Source: Pseudanabaena sp. BC1403
GTDB lineage: Bacteria > Cyanobacteriota > Cyanobacteriia > Pseudanabaenales > Pseudanabaenaceae
DNA: 64,000 bases
Direction of reading: 5' to 3'
Assembly (NCBI RefSeq): GCF_002914585.1
Contig: NZ_PDDM01000003.1
Span: 207,951 to 271,950, forward strand
How positions within the stretch are numbered: the first letter of the stretch is position 1; each line of letters begins with the position of its first letter. A model generated the notes under the pieces. The model saw nothing but the letters and a program-made list of their open reading frames with translations. It made no database searches and was not told the origin of the DNA. Made by a program: the position numbers and the translations under genes. Below are positions 43,308-53,146 of the stretch, in pieces.

Positions 43308-44327
43308 CTAAAAACGTCTCTTAGAAAGAGGCGAATCATCCAGATCAGGAATGACCAGAGGAACTAGATTCGGATTTGAAGACTGGGTAAGTTGGAAGGT
43401 TGGCAGCGAAGTTGGCGCTACAACAACGGGAGAGGTAATATCAGAGGGCGAGATACTGAGATTAAAGTTGCTAAAGTCACCTAAAACCGTAAAAGGAACT
43501 TCAGGAACATCCGCAACAGTATAGACGCTGAAATCTGGACTTGTGACTTTGGCATTGGCTTGAAATGTGACAAGGCGATTATTGATATTGGCAGTGCGCC
43601 CATCACTTAGCGCAATCGTGCCATTTACGACAACGCTAATATCTGCTGGGCTAGCAATAGGAATGAAAGATCCACATTCGCATGGAACCGATGCAGGAAA
43701 TGTAAAGGTAAGATTGGCGGTTCCTAGTGGTGTGATTACACTATTGAAGGTAATCTCAGGAAATGCGGCTTGGTTATCAGGGATATTGAGTGTAAACGTT
43801 CCATTTGTAATCGGAATCACAAATTGGGGTGAGGGCAATGGACTAAATGCAGACTGCGGCACATTGACTGAACCACTGCGGAAGTTTGCTGTAATCTCTG
43901 TGATTGCGCCAAACAATGGCTCGTCAGGGGAAAAGGATGTTTTCCCCACAGTCACTTTAGCGATCGCTTGCAAAAATGCTGAGCTGTTAACAAGTGCGGC
44001 ATTTCTACCATCATTGAGAGAAACACTGCCATTGATGTTCTCGATATTGACCCCAATTGGGGTATCGGTTAAATTGATCGAAATTCCACCTTGCCAAACA
44101 GGAAGATCAGGAGTACCCGTTACCGCAATAGTGCCAACTGGAGTAACAAAGGTTGGAGTAGTAACATATTCATTGGAGCCCCATGGGTTGGTGTCGTACC
44201 GAACCACAAAGCCACCACCAGAGACAGGTACTGCCACCGTCTGCGCTTCGGCGGATGGCATTTGCATCACTGCTGTACCTGTCGCCACTGCCACAGCCGA
44301 GATTTTCAACATTAATGAGTTATACAT
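43308..44327 (-). CDS. Exported protein with two similar halves
   Basis: A 339-aa protein (ATG 44327, with TGGAGA 5 bp upstream; a longer start at 44366 is less likely). The signal peptide ends near PSAEAQ. It has two related beta-rich halves, each with a G-[ST]-[IV]-[SA]-L-[NS]-D-G-R-[NT] motif (about 100-160 and 230-290). A Cys pair (CECG) sits between them. No enzyme motif is seen. It is probably a secreted or outer-surface structural protein. The family is unknown. Confidence 0.65.
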   Translation of the reverse strand: MYNSLMLKISAVAVATGTAVMQMPSAEAQTVAVPVSGGGFVVRYDTNPWGSNEYVTTPTFVTPVGTIAVTGTPDLPVWQGGISINLTDTPIGVNIENINGSVSLNDGRNAALVNSSAFLQAIAKVTVGKTSFSPDEPLFGAITEITANFRSGSVNVPQSAFSPLPSPQFVIPITNGTFTLNIPDNQAAFPEITFNSVITPLGTANLTFTFPASVPCECGSFIPIASPADISVVVNGTIALSDGRTANINNRLVTFQANAKVTSPDFSVYTVADVPEVPFTVLGDFSNFNLSISPSDITSPVVVAPTSLPTFQLTQSSNPNLVPLVIPDLDDSPLSKRRF

Positions 44328-44393
44328 GTTTTCTCCATTAATTAAAATAAAATTATACCGAAGCAAAAAATGGCTACGCCATTTTTTGCTTTA

Positions 44394-44536
44394 AGAGCGT
44401 GTTTGAGAAGTTTTTACCCCCTCTAACTCCCCCTTGTAAAGGGGGAGGATCTGAGTTTCCCCCCTTTGCAAGGGGGGATTAAGGGGGGTAAAAGCAGAAA
44501 TTTACGCTAAATTAAGAGACTTCTCAAACATGCTCT
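44394..44536. repeat. MITE-like element, AGAGC(A/G)TGTTTGAGAAGT ends
   Basis: A 143-bp element with 18-bp terminal inverted repeats (one mismatch) and C- or G-run hairpins inside (CCCCCTT.TAAAGGGGG). It lies in the leader of the gene 43308-44327. Confidence 0.75.
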
Positions 44537-44600
44537 AAGAATCCTTACTGGGTTTGATCTTTAATATCCAAAAGTGTCGTCACAATTTTGGATATTGGTA

Positions 44601-46400
44601 TTAGAACGAGAAGGTAGTACGTAAAGTACCAACCGTGATCATGTCACTGCTGCTGGTATTAACTGGGTTGAACAGAAACAAAATCCCAGGGGTCACACTG
44701 ATATTATTGGAGACACGAAAACGATAAAAAAGCTCGGCGTGAGTTGTACTAGCGGGTTGCGCTCCAAATACGCCCCCAGTGCCTGAAATGGCGCTAGGCA
44801 AATTTAAAGCAGGGACACCATTTAAGCTGATAGTGCTACCAGTAATTTTGGGTGGTTGACCTACATAAATACCCGCCAAATCACCCTCGGATAACAGATT
44901 GGGCATATTTAAATATACCATCCAATTTGTGGTTTCAACCGTGCCAGACAAGCCTGCACCTAGTACATTTGTCGTAGTGTATCCACCCCAAGTTCCCAAG
45001 ATCAAATTTCGACTAGCCCGCCACGAAAGGTTCGCTCCAAAAGCATTGGTTGATAGTCGTGAGCCAAGAGAACCAATAATGTTGTCACCCACGCCAGTCC
45101 CCAAAAGCGCATTGGTCGAGTAGGAATTGAGGTAATACAGCGTGGTATCAAGGCGATCAACAGGAATCATCGCTAACTGTACGCCAATTGTCGAAGGTCC
45201 ATTAAACAAGCCACCGCTACCTGTGGGGTTGGCCGCGCTATCAAAGCCGTTGCCTGCTGAATAAACTGCTTGTAAGCTAGCGCGATCGCTAATTTGCCAG
45301 TCAATACCAAGCCCCGCTTGCGTATTTCCTAAACCAAGGATGGGGTTGCGTTGAGCAAAAGCCGAAATTGCCCCTTGTCCAGCACTCTCATAACGATTTG
45401 GTCCACGAAATACTGTGATTGGATTCACACCCTGTGACCCCACAATCAAGGCGAGATTGTCGCTAACTCGATATCGATAGGATAAATCACTCAATGAAAG
45501 TCGATTACCAGTATCCGACTCGTATCCTAAGCGCGTAAATGTATCGTTGAGAAAATATGGAGCATTGCTAAATCCTGCGCCTGTATTCAGATTTCCAGAC
45601 TGTAAACCTGTGATTAAGTAGCCGCGATCGCTGAGCTGGGTCAGCAAAGTTAGCTGTAAACTGTATCCATAGGTAAGTGTCGCCGCAGGATCGCGAGTAT
45701 CTTTAACACCATTCCGAGGATTTAAATCTGCGGTGTTACCAAAGCGCCCCTGTAAACCAAAGATAGCTTGTCCATATAGTTTGGTCGTCGTTGAAAACTG
45801 CTGTGATTCTAGTTTTGCGGTCTTTGCATCCAAAGCATCTACGCGACCTCTGAGGGTGGCTAACTCAGCCGCAAATTCTTCTTGCAATTTTTTGAGAGCG
45901 GCGAGGTCTTCTTGGCTGACTTTATCGGCAAGTCCAGAGGAAATAATTTCATTAATTTTATCGAGGCAAGCATTTACACCTGCGGCAAACTCATATCGCG
46001 AGATGGAGCGCTGTCCACGAAACGAGCGATCGGGATAGCCTGCAATGCAACCATACCGCTCAACCAGAGACTGTAAAGCTGTAAAAGCCCAGTCTGTGGA
46101 GCGCACGTCAGATAGTTGTGATATCGAAGTGACATTCTGCGCTGTCGGTTGGGTTACCGCTTGAGTTTTGCTTGGGGATATATTTTGAGGAGCGCGAGGA
46201 TAATTGAGTTTTTGTTGATCCAGCTCATTAAGCATTTGACGTGTTTCATTTGAATCACTGCTCGCTGAACTAACAGGTGTTTTGGCAACTGGATTTGTGG
46301 ATTTGGAAGTAGCCAAGGGTGAAGCGATTGGCTCAGCTAAGACAGTACCCCCATAACTCACTGTTAGACCTAACAAAAATAAATATAAAAAAGTTTTCAT
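44601..46400 (-). CDS. SLH-OprB porin (iron-uptake type)
   Basis: A 599-aa outer-membrane protein with a signal peptide (about 1-22) and a Ser/Pro/Thr-rich linker. The SLH domain follows (DVRSTDWAFTALQSLVERYGCIAGYPDRSFRG..SISRYEFAAGVNACLDKI), then a coiled coil (about 160-200) and a beta-barrel to the C-terminal Phe. The SLH domain binds pyruvylated wall polymer and anchors the porin. Such cyanobacterial porins take up ferric iron and other ions. The ribosome-binding site GAGGAAAA precedes the ATG. Confidence 0.9.
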   Translation of the reverse strand: MKTFLYLFLLGLTVSYGGTVLAEPIASPLATSKSTNPVAKTPVSSASSDSNETRQMLNELDQQKLNYPRAPQNISPSKTQAVTQPTAQNVTSISQLSDVRSTDWAFTALQSLVERYGCIAGYPDRSFRGQRSISRYEFAAGVNACLDKINEIISSGLADKVSQEDLAALKKLQEEFAAELATLRGRVDALDAKTAKLESQQFSTTTKLYGQAIFGLQGRFGNTADLNPRNGVKDTRDPAATLTYGYSLQLTLLTQLSDRGYLITGLQSGNLNTGAGFSNAPYFLNDTFTRLGYESDTGNRLSLSDLSYRYRVSDNLALIVGSQGVNPITVFRGPNRYESAGQGAISAFAQRNPILGLGNTQAGLGIDWQISDRASLQAVYSAGNGFDSAANPTGSGGLFNGPSTIGVQLAMIPVDRLDTTLYYLNSYSTNALLGTGVGDNIIGSLGSRLSTNAFGANLSWRASRNLILGTWGGYTTTNVLGAGLSGTVETTNWMVYLNMPNLLSEGDLAGIYVGQPPKITGSTISLNGVPALNLPSAISGTGGVFGAQPASTTHAELFYRFRVSNNISVTPGILFLFNPVNTSSSDMITVGTLRTTFSF

Positions 46401-46879
46401 AAATTTTCCTCACATCAAAGAAGCTGATTACTTCACAAATTCTCACGACGCATAATACTACTCTCCTTGTTCACTAGCAGCAAGTCTTTTTAATTATGAA
46501 TTTGTATTACCTCATCCCTTCTGCTAAATACTCTAGATTCATGCAAAGAGATGAGGAGTGATTGCTTAGCTTGCCTAAATCTTCCAATTGCAAATTACAC
46601 ATATTTTTAAAAACAAACAAACTGATAGCCCGTTAGTAGAGTTGTCTCTTTAAAAGCGGCGATCGCTGATTTTATCTCGCAAGGCTCTATTCGCGATCGC
46701 CTTGCGAGATACCGCAATAATTAAAATCTAGCTTCACCTGATGCTTTGTTAACAAACCCGTGGGGTTAACCCATGACAGAGCTATTTTTTTGTTTGTTCG
46801 TGCAATTGAGACATAACCGATATGATAGCTAAATCCGAAACGCAAAAAAATTGGTTGTTGTTTTTAAGGTCAAAATATC
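46401..46879. other. Divergent intergenic region upstream of the porin and FIST genes
   Basis: Holds the leaders of both genes and a stem-loop at 46673-46711. A short inverted repeat of AACAAACAAA type (about 46612-46797) is weak. AAGG (46866-46869) is a possible ribosome-binding site for the FIST gene. No gene is seen. Confidence 0.5.
46673..46711. repeat. 13-bp stem-loop upstream of the FIST gene
   Basis: TATCTCGCAAGGC (46673-46685) pairs perfectly with 46699-46711 around a 13-nt loop that holds a HIP1 core. The stem-loop at 49303-49343 has a similar loop sequence. Confidence 0.55.
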
Positions 46880-48013
46880 ATGAAGATAGAACAATTGTGC
46901 TGGGATATAGCTCAAGGATGGCAAAGTAAGTCACCTGAGAATAAATTATCTGCAAATTTAGTACTGGTGTTTGGGGAAAGAACAGTTTTAAAAGCCGAAA
47001 ATTCTCTTCAATATCTCAAGGAAATGTACCCCAACGCGATTGTTTTGGGATGTTCTACCGCAGGAGAAATTTGTAACACTCAAGTTATTGATGGGACAAT
47101 TGTTGCCACGGCGATCGAATTTGAACACACTCAAATTAAGGGAAACTATCTGCGGGTAGAAGAATCAGAAAATAGTTTTGTGGTGGGATCGAAGCTAGCG
47201 CAAACCTTTGATACAGAAGGATTAGTACACTTATTTCTGCTGTCTGATGGATTATGCGTCAATGGTAGTGATTTAATTTCAGGACTACGATCGCAATTAC
47301 CAGAGTCCGTAACAATTACAGGTGGTCTGGCGGGTGATGGTTCGAGATTTCAAGAAACCTTAGTAATTTGGAATGAAATTGTCGAAAAAGAGCTAGTTGC
47401 GGCAATTGGCGTATATGGCGATCGCATCAAAATTGGGTATGGTTCTCTAGGCGGTTGGACTACCTTTGGGGCAAAAAGGATGGTAACTAAATCTAAAGGA
47501 AATGTGTTATATGAACTTGATGGTGTGTCCGCTTTAGAACTCTACAAAAAATATTTGGGTGAGTACGCTTCGGGACTACCTGCAACGGGACTGCTCTTCC
47601 CCCTTAGTTTATATAACGAAACTGGCGATCGCGCAGTCGTGCGGACAATTTTAGCTGTAGATGAAGTTGAGCAAAACCTGACATTTGCAGGTGATGTGCC
47701 AGAAGGTAGTGTTGTACAGTTGATGCAAGCTAACTTTGATCGGTTAGTTGATGGTGCGATCGCGGCTGCCGAGAATAGTTTGATTAATATTTCTGGTTCT
47801 CCAGATTTGGCAATTTTAATTAGTTGTGTTGGGCGTAAATTGGTACTCAAACAGCGCATTGAGGAGGAAGTAGAGGGTGTCCAAGAAATGCTGGGACAAA
47901 CAACTATTTTGACTGGATTTTATTCCTATGGTGAAATCGCTCCTGAGACTTTTGGCGATCGCAGCGAACTTCATAATCAAACCATGACGATTACAACTTT
48001 TCAAGAGCGTTAA
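46880..48013 (+). CDS. FIST-domain sensor protein
   Basis: A 377-aa soluble protein with a FIST N-terminal domain (about 20-210; GCSTAGEI, SDGL, TGGLAGDG) and a FIST C-terminal domain (about 220-365; GLPATGLLFPL, ILISCVGRK, TGFYSYGEI). FIST domains bind small ligands, thought to be amino acids, in bacterial signalling. It lies 16 bp before a histidine kinase gene that has no sensor of its own, so the two likely form a ligand-sensing pair. Confidence 0.9.
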   Translation: MKIEQLCWDIAQGWQSKSPENKLSANLVLVFGERTVLKAENSLQYLKEMYPNAIVLGCSTAGEICNTQVIDGTIVATAIEFEHTQIKGNYLRVEESENSFVVGSKLAQTFDTEGLVHLFLLSDGLCVNGSDLISGLRSQLPESVTITGGLAGDGSRFQETLVIWNEIVEKELVAAIGVYGDRIKIGYGSLGGWTTFGAKRMVTKSKGNVLYELDGVSALELYKKYLGEYASGLPATGLLFPLSLYNETGDRAVVRTILAVDEVEQNLTFAGDVPEGSVVQLMQANFDRLVDGAIAAAENSLINISGSPDLAILISCVGRKLVLKQRIEEEVEGVQEMLGQTTILTGFYSYGEIAPETFGDRSELHNQTMTITTFQER

Positions 48014-48029
48014 CCTGCCTTAAAATCCC

Positions 48030-49202
48030 ATGCATCGCCTACTCCAACGTCAATTAAAAAAATATTTAAGTCAAACTTTGAGTGGTTTCACTGGCGACTT
48101 AAACGACTTAAATAGTATTCCCTTGGAATGGCAAAATTTTCTCAAAGCCATAGATGAGGCTTACGTTCAGTATGATGCTGAATATCGGATGATTGAGCGG
48201 TTGCTAGATTTAAGTTCTGAAGAACTATTACAAGCAAATAATCAATTACGAGAAATGCTCACAAATGTTGAAGGGAAAGTTGCGGAACGCACTGCTGAAC
48301 TGATAAAGGCAAATAGCGAATTGGCACAAGCCTTAACGGATCTTCAACAAATGCAAGTTCATCTGATACAGGCTGAGAAAATGTCTTCACTGGGACAGCT
48401 TATTGCAGGTATTGCCCATGAAATCAATAATCCTGTCAATTTTATTCATGGCAATCTCAGGCACTTACATACCTATGTGATCAACCTGTTAGCCTTTGTG
48501 GAACTGATCCAAGAATGCTCCGAGAAAGTGAATTTAGAACTAGAAAGTAAAGCCGAAGAAATTGATCTAGAGTTTATCAAAATTGATTTGCCGAAAATTA
48601 TTAAGTCGATGGAAGTTGGTACGCATCGCATCCGCGAGATTGTAATTTCCCTCAGAAACTTCTCTCATATAGACGAAGCTGAATTAAAGGCAATTGATAT
48701 TCATCAAGGAATTGAAGATACATTGCTAATTCTTGGGCATCGCATCAAACCTCAGAAAAACTCTAATTCTCCACGAATTCAGATCATTAAACAGTTTGGC
48801 GATCTTCCCTTAGTAAATTGTTATGCTGGTCAACTAAATCAAGTTTTTGTGAATATTTTAGTAAATGCCATAGATGCCATAGAAGAATCTGCATCTAGAG
48901 AGAATAGCCCACAGCTATCAAATATATGCGATCGCCAACCATGCATTAAAATCCTAACCCAAGTAATTGATGATAACCATGTCGAGATTGCGATCGCTGA
49001 TAATGGTTCTGGTATTCCCGAAGCAATTCAGCAGCAAATTTTCAATCCATTTTTTACGACTAAACCTGTAGGGAAAGGTACAGGTATGGGGATGGCAATT
49101 AGCTATCAAATCATCACCGAAAAACATAAGGGACGATTATCTTGTGTTTCTAGTGTTGGTAAGGGAACTGAATTTATTATTCAAATCCCTATTAATCTGT
49201 AA
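48030..49202 (+). CDS. Cytoplasmic histidine kinase paired with FIST
   Basis: A 390-aa protein with a short helical N-terminus, a coiled coil (about 45-125), HisKA with GIAHEINNPVNF and HATPase (VNILVNAIDAI, DNGSGIP, GTGMGMAIS). The second G-box has Met in place of the usual Leu. No receiver follows. The kinase output is unknown; the FIST gene upstream is the likely input. Confidence 0.88.
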   Translation: MHRLLQRQLKKYLSQTLSGFTGDLNDLNSIPLEWQNFLKAIDEAYVQYDAEYRMIERLLDLSSEELLQANNQLREMLTNVEGKVAERTAELIKANSELAQALTDLQQMQVHLIQAEKMSSLGQLIAGIAHEINNPVNFIHGNLRHLHTYVINLLAFVELIQECSEKVNLELESKAEEIDLEFIKIDLPKIIKSMEVGTHRIREIVISLRNFSHIDEAELKAIDIHQGIEDTLLILGHRIKPQKNSNSPRIQIIKQFGDLPLVNCYAGQLNQVFVNILVNAIDAIEESASRENSPQLSNICDRQPCIKILTQVIDDNHVEIAIADNGSGIPEAIQQQIFNPFFTTKPVGKGTGMGMAISYQIITEKHKGRLSCVSSVGKGTEFIIQIPINL

Positions 49203-49302
49203 ACTTTGCCTAAAACAACACAATGTTTCTGAGCAAGACCTGCGATCTCGACAAACCCGTGCATTAGTAGAAGGGAAACCCTCAAATACATGTCTATCCG
49301 CG

Positions 49303-49343
49303 AGATCACGCAAGACTCAATTAGCGATCGTCTTGTGATCTCC
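49303..49343. repeat. Stem-loop between the FIST-kinase genes and metH
   Basis: GAGATCAC plus AAGAC pairs with GTCTT plus GTGATCTC around a 13-nt loop (two-base bulge). An alternative pairing of GATCTCG (49245-49251) with CGAGATC (49302-49308) would exclude it. The loop resembles that of 46673-46711. Confidence 0.5.
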
Positions 49344-49403
49344 CTTAATTCTTCTCTCATGTTTCGCTCTAATGTAAAAACTTCCTGTTCAATATAGTTT
49401 GAT

Positions 49404-49409
49404 ATAATG
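49404..49409 (+). promoter_or_regulatory. Possible -10 box of metH
   Basis: TATAAT, 39 bp before the metH ATG. No good -35 is seen, as is common in cyanobacteria. It would start transcription downstream of the stem-loop at 49303-49343. Confidence 0.4.
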
Positions 49410-49448
49410 AGCAGCTAGAGTCACTTTGTTAGCTTAGGTATAGATCGA

Positions 49449-52400
49449 ATGACCAGTCTGTTTCTGGAACGTCTTCACAGCAGCGATCGCCCCGTCATTG
49501 TATTTGATGGTGCGATGGGTACAAACTTGCAAGTACAAAATCTCACCGCCGAGGACTTTGGTGGCGCGGAGTATGAGGGCTGCAATGAGTATCTGGTGAT
49601 GACGAAACCTGAGGCAGTTGCCACAGTTCATCGTGATTTTTTGGCAGCGGGAGCCGATGTGATCGAGACTGACACCTTTGGCGGCACATCGATCGTTTTG
49701 AATGAATACGATCTTGGGCATATGGCTTATGAACTCAGTAAAAAAGCAACTGAGCTAGCCAAATCCGTAGCTGCCGAATTTTCGACACCAGAAAAGCCTC
49801 GTTTTGTGGCGGGTTCGATTGGCCCAACGACCAAGTTGCCGACCCTGCTGCATATTGATTTCGATACGATGAAGCAGTCATTTATCGAGCAGATCGAAGG
49901 GCTGTACGATGGCGGTGCAGATTTATTGCTGGTTGAGACTTGTCAGGATATTCTGCAAATCAAAGTTACATTAAGTGCGATCGAAGAATTTTTTGCAAAG
50001 CGCGGAGTCCGTCTGCCTGTAATGGTTTCCGTGACAATGGAAACTACTGGCACAATGCTAGTTGGCTCTGATATCTCCGCAGTAGTGACGATTCTGGAAC
50101 CTTACAATATTGATGTATTGGGGCTGAACTGTGCGACGGGACCAGATCAGATGACCGAGCATATGCGTTATCTGAGCGCTCATTCTCCCTTTATTGTGTC
50201 TTGTGTCCCCAATGCGGGACTACCCGAAAACGTTGGTGGACAGGCATTTTATCGTCTCACTCCTGACGATCTGCGCGATCATCTAAAACATTTTGTTGAA
50301 GACTTAGGCATTCAAATTATTGGCGGTTGTTGTGGAACTACACCTGCTCACATTAAAGCATTAGCTGATGCAGCGAAGACCCTCAAACCCAAACTCCGTG
50401 AGCCTCTAGTCGTGCCTTCAGCTGCTTCCATTTATAGCTCTCAGCCCTATATTCAAGATAATTCCTTCTTAATTGTCGGTGAGAGATTAAATGCTAGCGG
50501 TTCTAAGAAAACTCGCGATTTATTAAATGCAGAAGATTGGGATGGATTGGTGGCGATCGCGCGATCGCAGGTTAAGGAAGGCGCACATATTCTCGATGTG
50601 AACGTGGACTATGTGGGAAGAGACGGCGTGCGCGATATGCATGAACTGGTTTCGCGCCTTGTAACTAACGTGACTTTACCTCTGATGTTGGACTCCACCG
50701 AATGGGAAAAGATGGAAGCTGGGCTAAAAGTCGCGGGTGGGAAATGTATTCTTAATTCCACTAACTATGAAGATGGCGAAGAGCGTTTCTGCAAGGTGGT
50801 TAGCCTCGCTAAGCAATATGGCGCTGGTATCGTCATCGGCACAATTGATGAAGATGGTATGGCACGGACTGCCGATAAGAAGTTTGAGATTGCCGCCCGT
50901 GCTTACAAACAAGCAACGGAAGAACTGGGTATGCCAGCCAGTGAGATCTTCTTTGATACGCTTGCTCTGCCAATTTCCACAGGTATTGCCGAAGATCGCA
51001 AAAATGCTGCCGAGACCATCGAATCAATTCGCCGCATTAAGGAAGCAATGCCAGAAACCCATGTATTGCTTGGTGTTTCTAATGTTTCCTTCGGCTTAAA
51101 TCCTGCTTCACGAGTAGTTCTCAATTCTGTGTTTTTGAATGAAGCAATGAAAGTGGGTATGGATTCTTCCATTGTGAATGCCAGTAAAATCGTACCGCTG
51201 AATCGAATTGGCGATCGCGAAAAAGAAGTAGCGACGCAACTGATCTATGATGAGCGCGAGTTTGATGGCGACATTTGCACTTACGATCCGCTCGGTGAGT
51301 TCACAACATTATTTGAAGGGGTATCAAGCAAGCGTATCAAGGTCGATAAAGCTTACACTTCCATCGAAGAGCAACTCAAAAATCATATTATTGATGGCGA
51401 TCGCATTGGTTTAGATGATGCGCTCACCGAAGCCATGCAAAAATATGATCCACTGGTGATCATCAATCAATTCTTACTTGATGGGATGAAAGTCGTCGGT
51501 GAATTATTTGGCTCTGGTCAAATGCAGCTTCCCTTTGTATTGCAATCTGCGGAAACAATGAAGTCGGCAGTTGCGTTCTTAGAGCAGTTCATGGAGAAAG
51601 TAGAAGGCTCGAATAAAGGCGTGTTCTTGATTGCCACAGTCAAAGGCGATGTACATGACATTGGCAAAAATCTAGTCGATATTATTCTCTCTAATAACGG
51701 CTACAAAGTCGTGAATATCGGCATCAAACAGCCCGTTGAGAATATTATCAAAGCCTATGAGGAAAATCAAGCTGACTGCATCGCCATGAGTGGATTACTC
51801 GTCAAGTCCACTGCCTTTATGAAAGATAACCTTCAAGAATTTAACCGCCGAGGTATTACTGTGCCTGTGATTCTCGGTGGAGCCGCGCTGACACCAAAAT
51901 TCGTTTATCAAGATTGTCAGAATAGCTATAACGGGCGTGTCGTATACGGCAAAGATGCCTTCTCTGACCTCAACTTTATGGACAAGTATATGCCCGCGAA
52001 GTTGGAAGGCAAATGGGAAGATGCTAAAGGCTTTTTGGATGAAGATCTAGCGATCGAAGATTTGTCGGCTGATGCTATTGACGGCATTTCTAGTGAAGAG
52101 GAAAAAGCCAAAAAAGAAGCGCTACTTGCTGAACGATATCTGGACATCGTGCGTTCTGAAGCCGTAGATACTGATATTCTTCGCCCCAAGCCTCCTTTCT
52201 GGGGAACCAAGATTCTCCAAGGTGATGATATTCCTTTTGAGGATCTATTCTGGAATCTAGATATGCAAGCTCTAATCGCAGGTCAATGGCAATTCCGCAA
52301 GCCGCAAGATCAATCTCGTGAGGAATATGATGCATTTTTGCAAGAGACAGTCTATCCAATTTTAGAAACGTGGAAAGAGCGCATTATCAATGAGAAGTTA

Positions 52401-53000
52401 CTAGCCCCGACTTCGGTTTATGGCTATTTCCCTGTGCTAGCCGAAGGCAATACGGTCTATTTCTACGATCCCAAAGACATTGATGATATTCACGCAGCCC
52501 AGCCAATAAACTCGTTTGTCTTCCCCCGCCAAAAGTCGCTGCGTCGCCTTTGTATCGCCGATTTCTTCTCACCCAAGGAGTCAGGAATTATAGATGTGAT
52601 GCCATTGCAAGCGGTCACGGTTGGACATATCGCCACTGAGTTTGCTCAAGGTCTATTCAAAGCTAATCAATACACCGATTATCTCTATTTCCACGGTCTA
52701 GCCGTGCAGATGGCGGAAGCAGTTGCGGAATGGACACATACTCGCATTCGTAGCGAGTTAGGTTTTGCGGCGGAAGATCCTGATAATATTCGCGATATTC
52801 TAGCGCAGCGCTATCATGGCTCCCGCTATAGTTTCGGCTATCCCGCCTGTCCGAATATGCAGGATCAGTTCAAGCTCTTAGATTTGCTCGATGCGAAGCG
52901 CGTTGATTTAGTCATGGATGAGAGCGAACAACTCTATCCCGAACAGTCAACCACGGCGTTAATCGTGCATCATCCTACGGCTAAGTATTTCAGTGCTTAA
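49449..53000 (+). CDS. metH: Cobalamin-dependent methionine synthase
   Basis: A 1183-aa four-module enzyme. The homocysteine domain (1-320) has zinc ligands Cys228, Cys294 and Cys295. The methyl-tetrahydrofolate domain runs from about 345 to 610. The B12 cap and B12-binding domain hold DVHDIGKN with the cobalt ligand His736. The C-terminal reactivation domain binds S-adenosylmethionine (about 900-1183). It transfers a methyl group from methyl-THF through B12 to homocysteine. The length and order match the full-length enzyme. Confidence 0.98.
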   Translation: MTSLFLERLHSSDRPVIVFDGAMGTNLQVQNLTAEDFGGAEYEGCNEYLVMTKPEAVATVHRDFLAAGADVIETDTFGGTSIVLNEYDLGHMAYELSKKATELAKSVAAEFSTPEKPRFVAGSIGPTTKLPTLLHIDFDTMKQSFIEQIEGLYDGGADLLLVETCQDILQIKVTLSAIEEFFAKRGVRLPVMVSVTMETTGTMLVGSDISAVVTILEPYNIDVLGLNCATGPDQMTEHMRYLSAHSPFIVSCVPNAGLPENVGGQAFYRLTPDDLRDHLKHFVEDLGIQIIGGCCGTTPAHIKALADAAKTLKPKLREPLVVPSAASIYSSQPYIQDNSFLIVGERLNASGSKKTRDLLNAEDWDGLVAIARSQVKEGAHILDVNVDYVGRDGVRDMHELVSRLVTNVTLPLMLDSTEWEKMEAGLKVAGGKCILNSTNYEDGEERFCKVVSLAKQYGAGIVIGTIDEDGMARTADKKFEIAARAYKQATEELGMPASEIFFDTLALPISTGIAEDRKNAAETIESIRRIKEAMPETHVLLGVSNVSFGLNPASRVVLNSVFLNEAMKVGMDSSIVNASKIVPLNRIGDREKEVATQLIYDEREFDGDICTYDPLGEFTTLFEGVSSKRIKVDKAYTSIEEQLKNHIIDGDRIGLDDALTEAMQKYDPLVIINQFLLDGMKVVGELFGSGQMQLPFVLQSAETMKSAVAFLEQFMEKVEGSNKGVFLIATVKGDVHDIGKNLVDIILSNNGYKVVNIGIKQPVENIIKAYEENQADCIAMSGLLVKSTAFMKDNLQEFNRRGITVPVILGGAALTPKFVYQDCQNSYNGRVVYGKDAFSDLNFMDKYMPAKLEGKWEDAKGFLDEDLAIEDLSADAIDGISSEEEKAKKEALLAERYLDIVRSEAVDTDILRPKPPFWGTKILQGDDIPFEDLFWNLDMQALIAGQWQFRKPQDQSREEYDAFLQETVYPILETWKERIINEKLLAPTSVYGYFPVLAEGNTVYFYDPKDIDDIHAAQPINSFVFPRQKSLRRLCIADFFSPKESGIIDVMPLQAVTVGHIATEFAQGLFKANQYTDYLYFHGLAVQMAEAVAEWTHTRIRSELGFAAEDPDNIRDILAQRYHGSRYSFGYPACPNMQDQFKLLDLLDAKRVDLVMDESEQLYPEQSTTALIVHHPTAKYFSA

Positions 53001-53058
53001 ATGGATTAAAAGTTATAAGTAGGAAAGCTTCATTATTTGTAGGATGCGTTAGTGTAAC

Positions 53059-53115
53059 GTAACGCATCTATACAATTAAACGATGATGGGTTACGCGATC
53101 GCTAACCCATCCTAC
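53059..53115. repeat. GTAG-headed REP pair, copy 6 (diverged)
   Basis: GTAG then GATGCGTTA-GTGTAACG-TAACGCATC. An inverted end pairs GATGGGTTA with TAACCCATC and closes in CTAC. Compared with the copies near the RAYT, both arms changed together, so the hairpins are kept. Confidence 0.8.
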
Positions 53116-53146
53116 ACACGATTACTTATATGCCTAGTAACCAATT

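Noticed and set aside
43567..44394. 275-codon open frame on the plus strand
   Set aside because: It is antisense to the exported protein at 43308-44327, which has a signal peptide and a ribosome-binding site.
49245..49343. Mutually exclusive stems upstream of metH that could be a riboswitch
   Set aside because: No cobalamin, SAM or SAH consensus is seen, and a TATAAT box downstream (49404-49409) would leave the stems outside the metH transcript.
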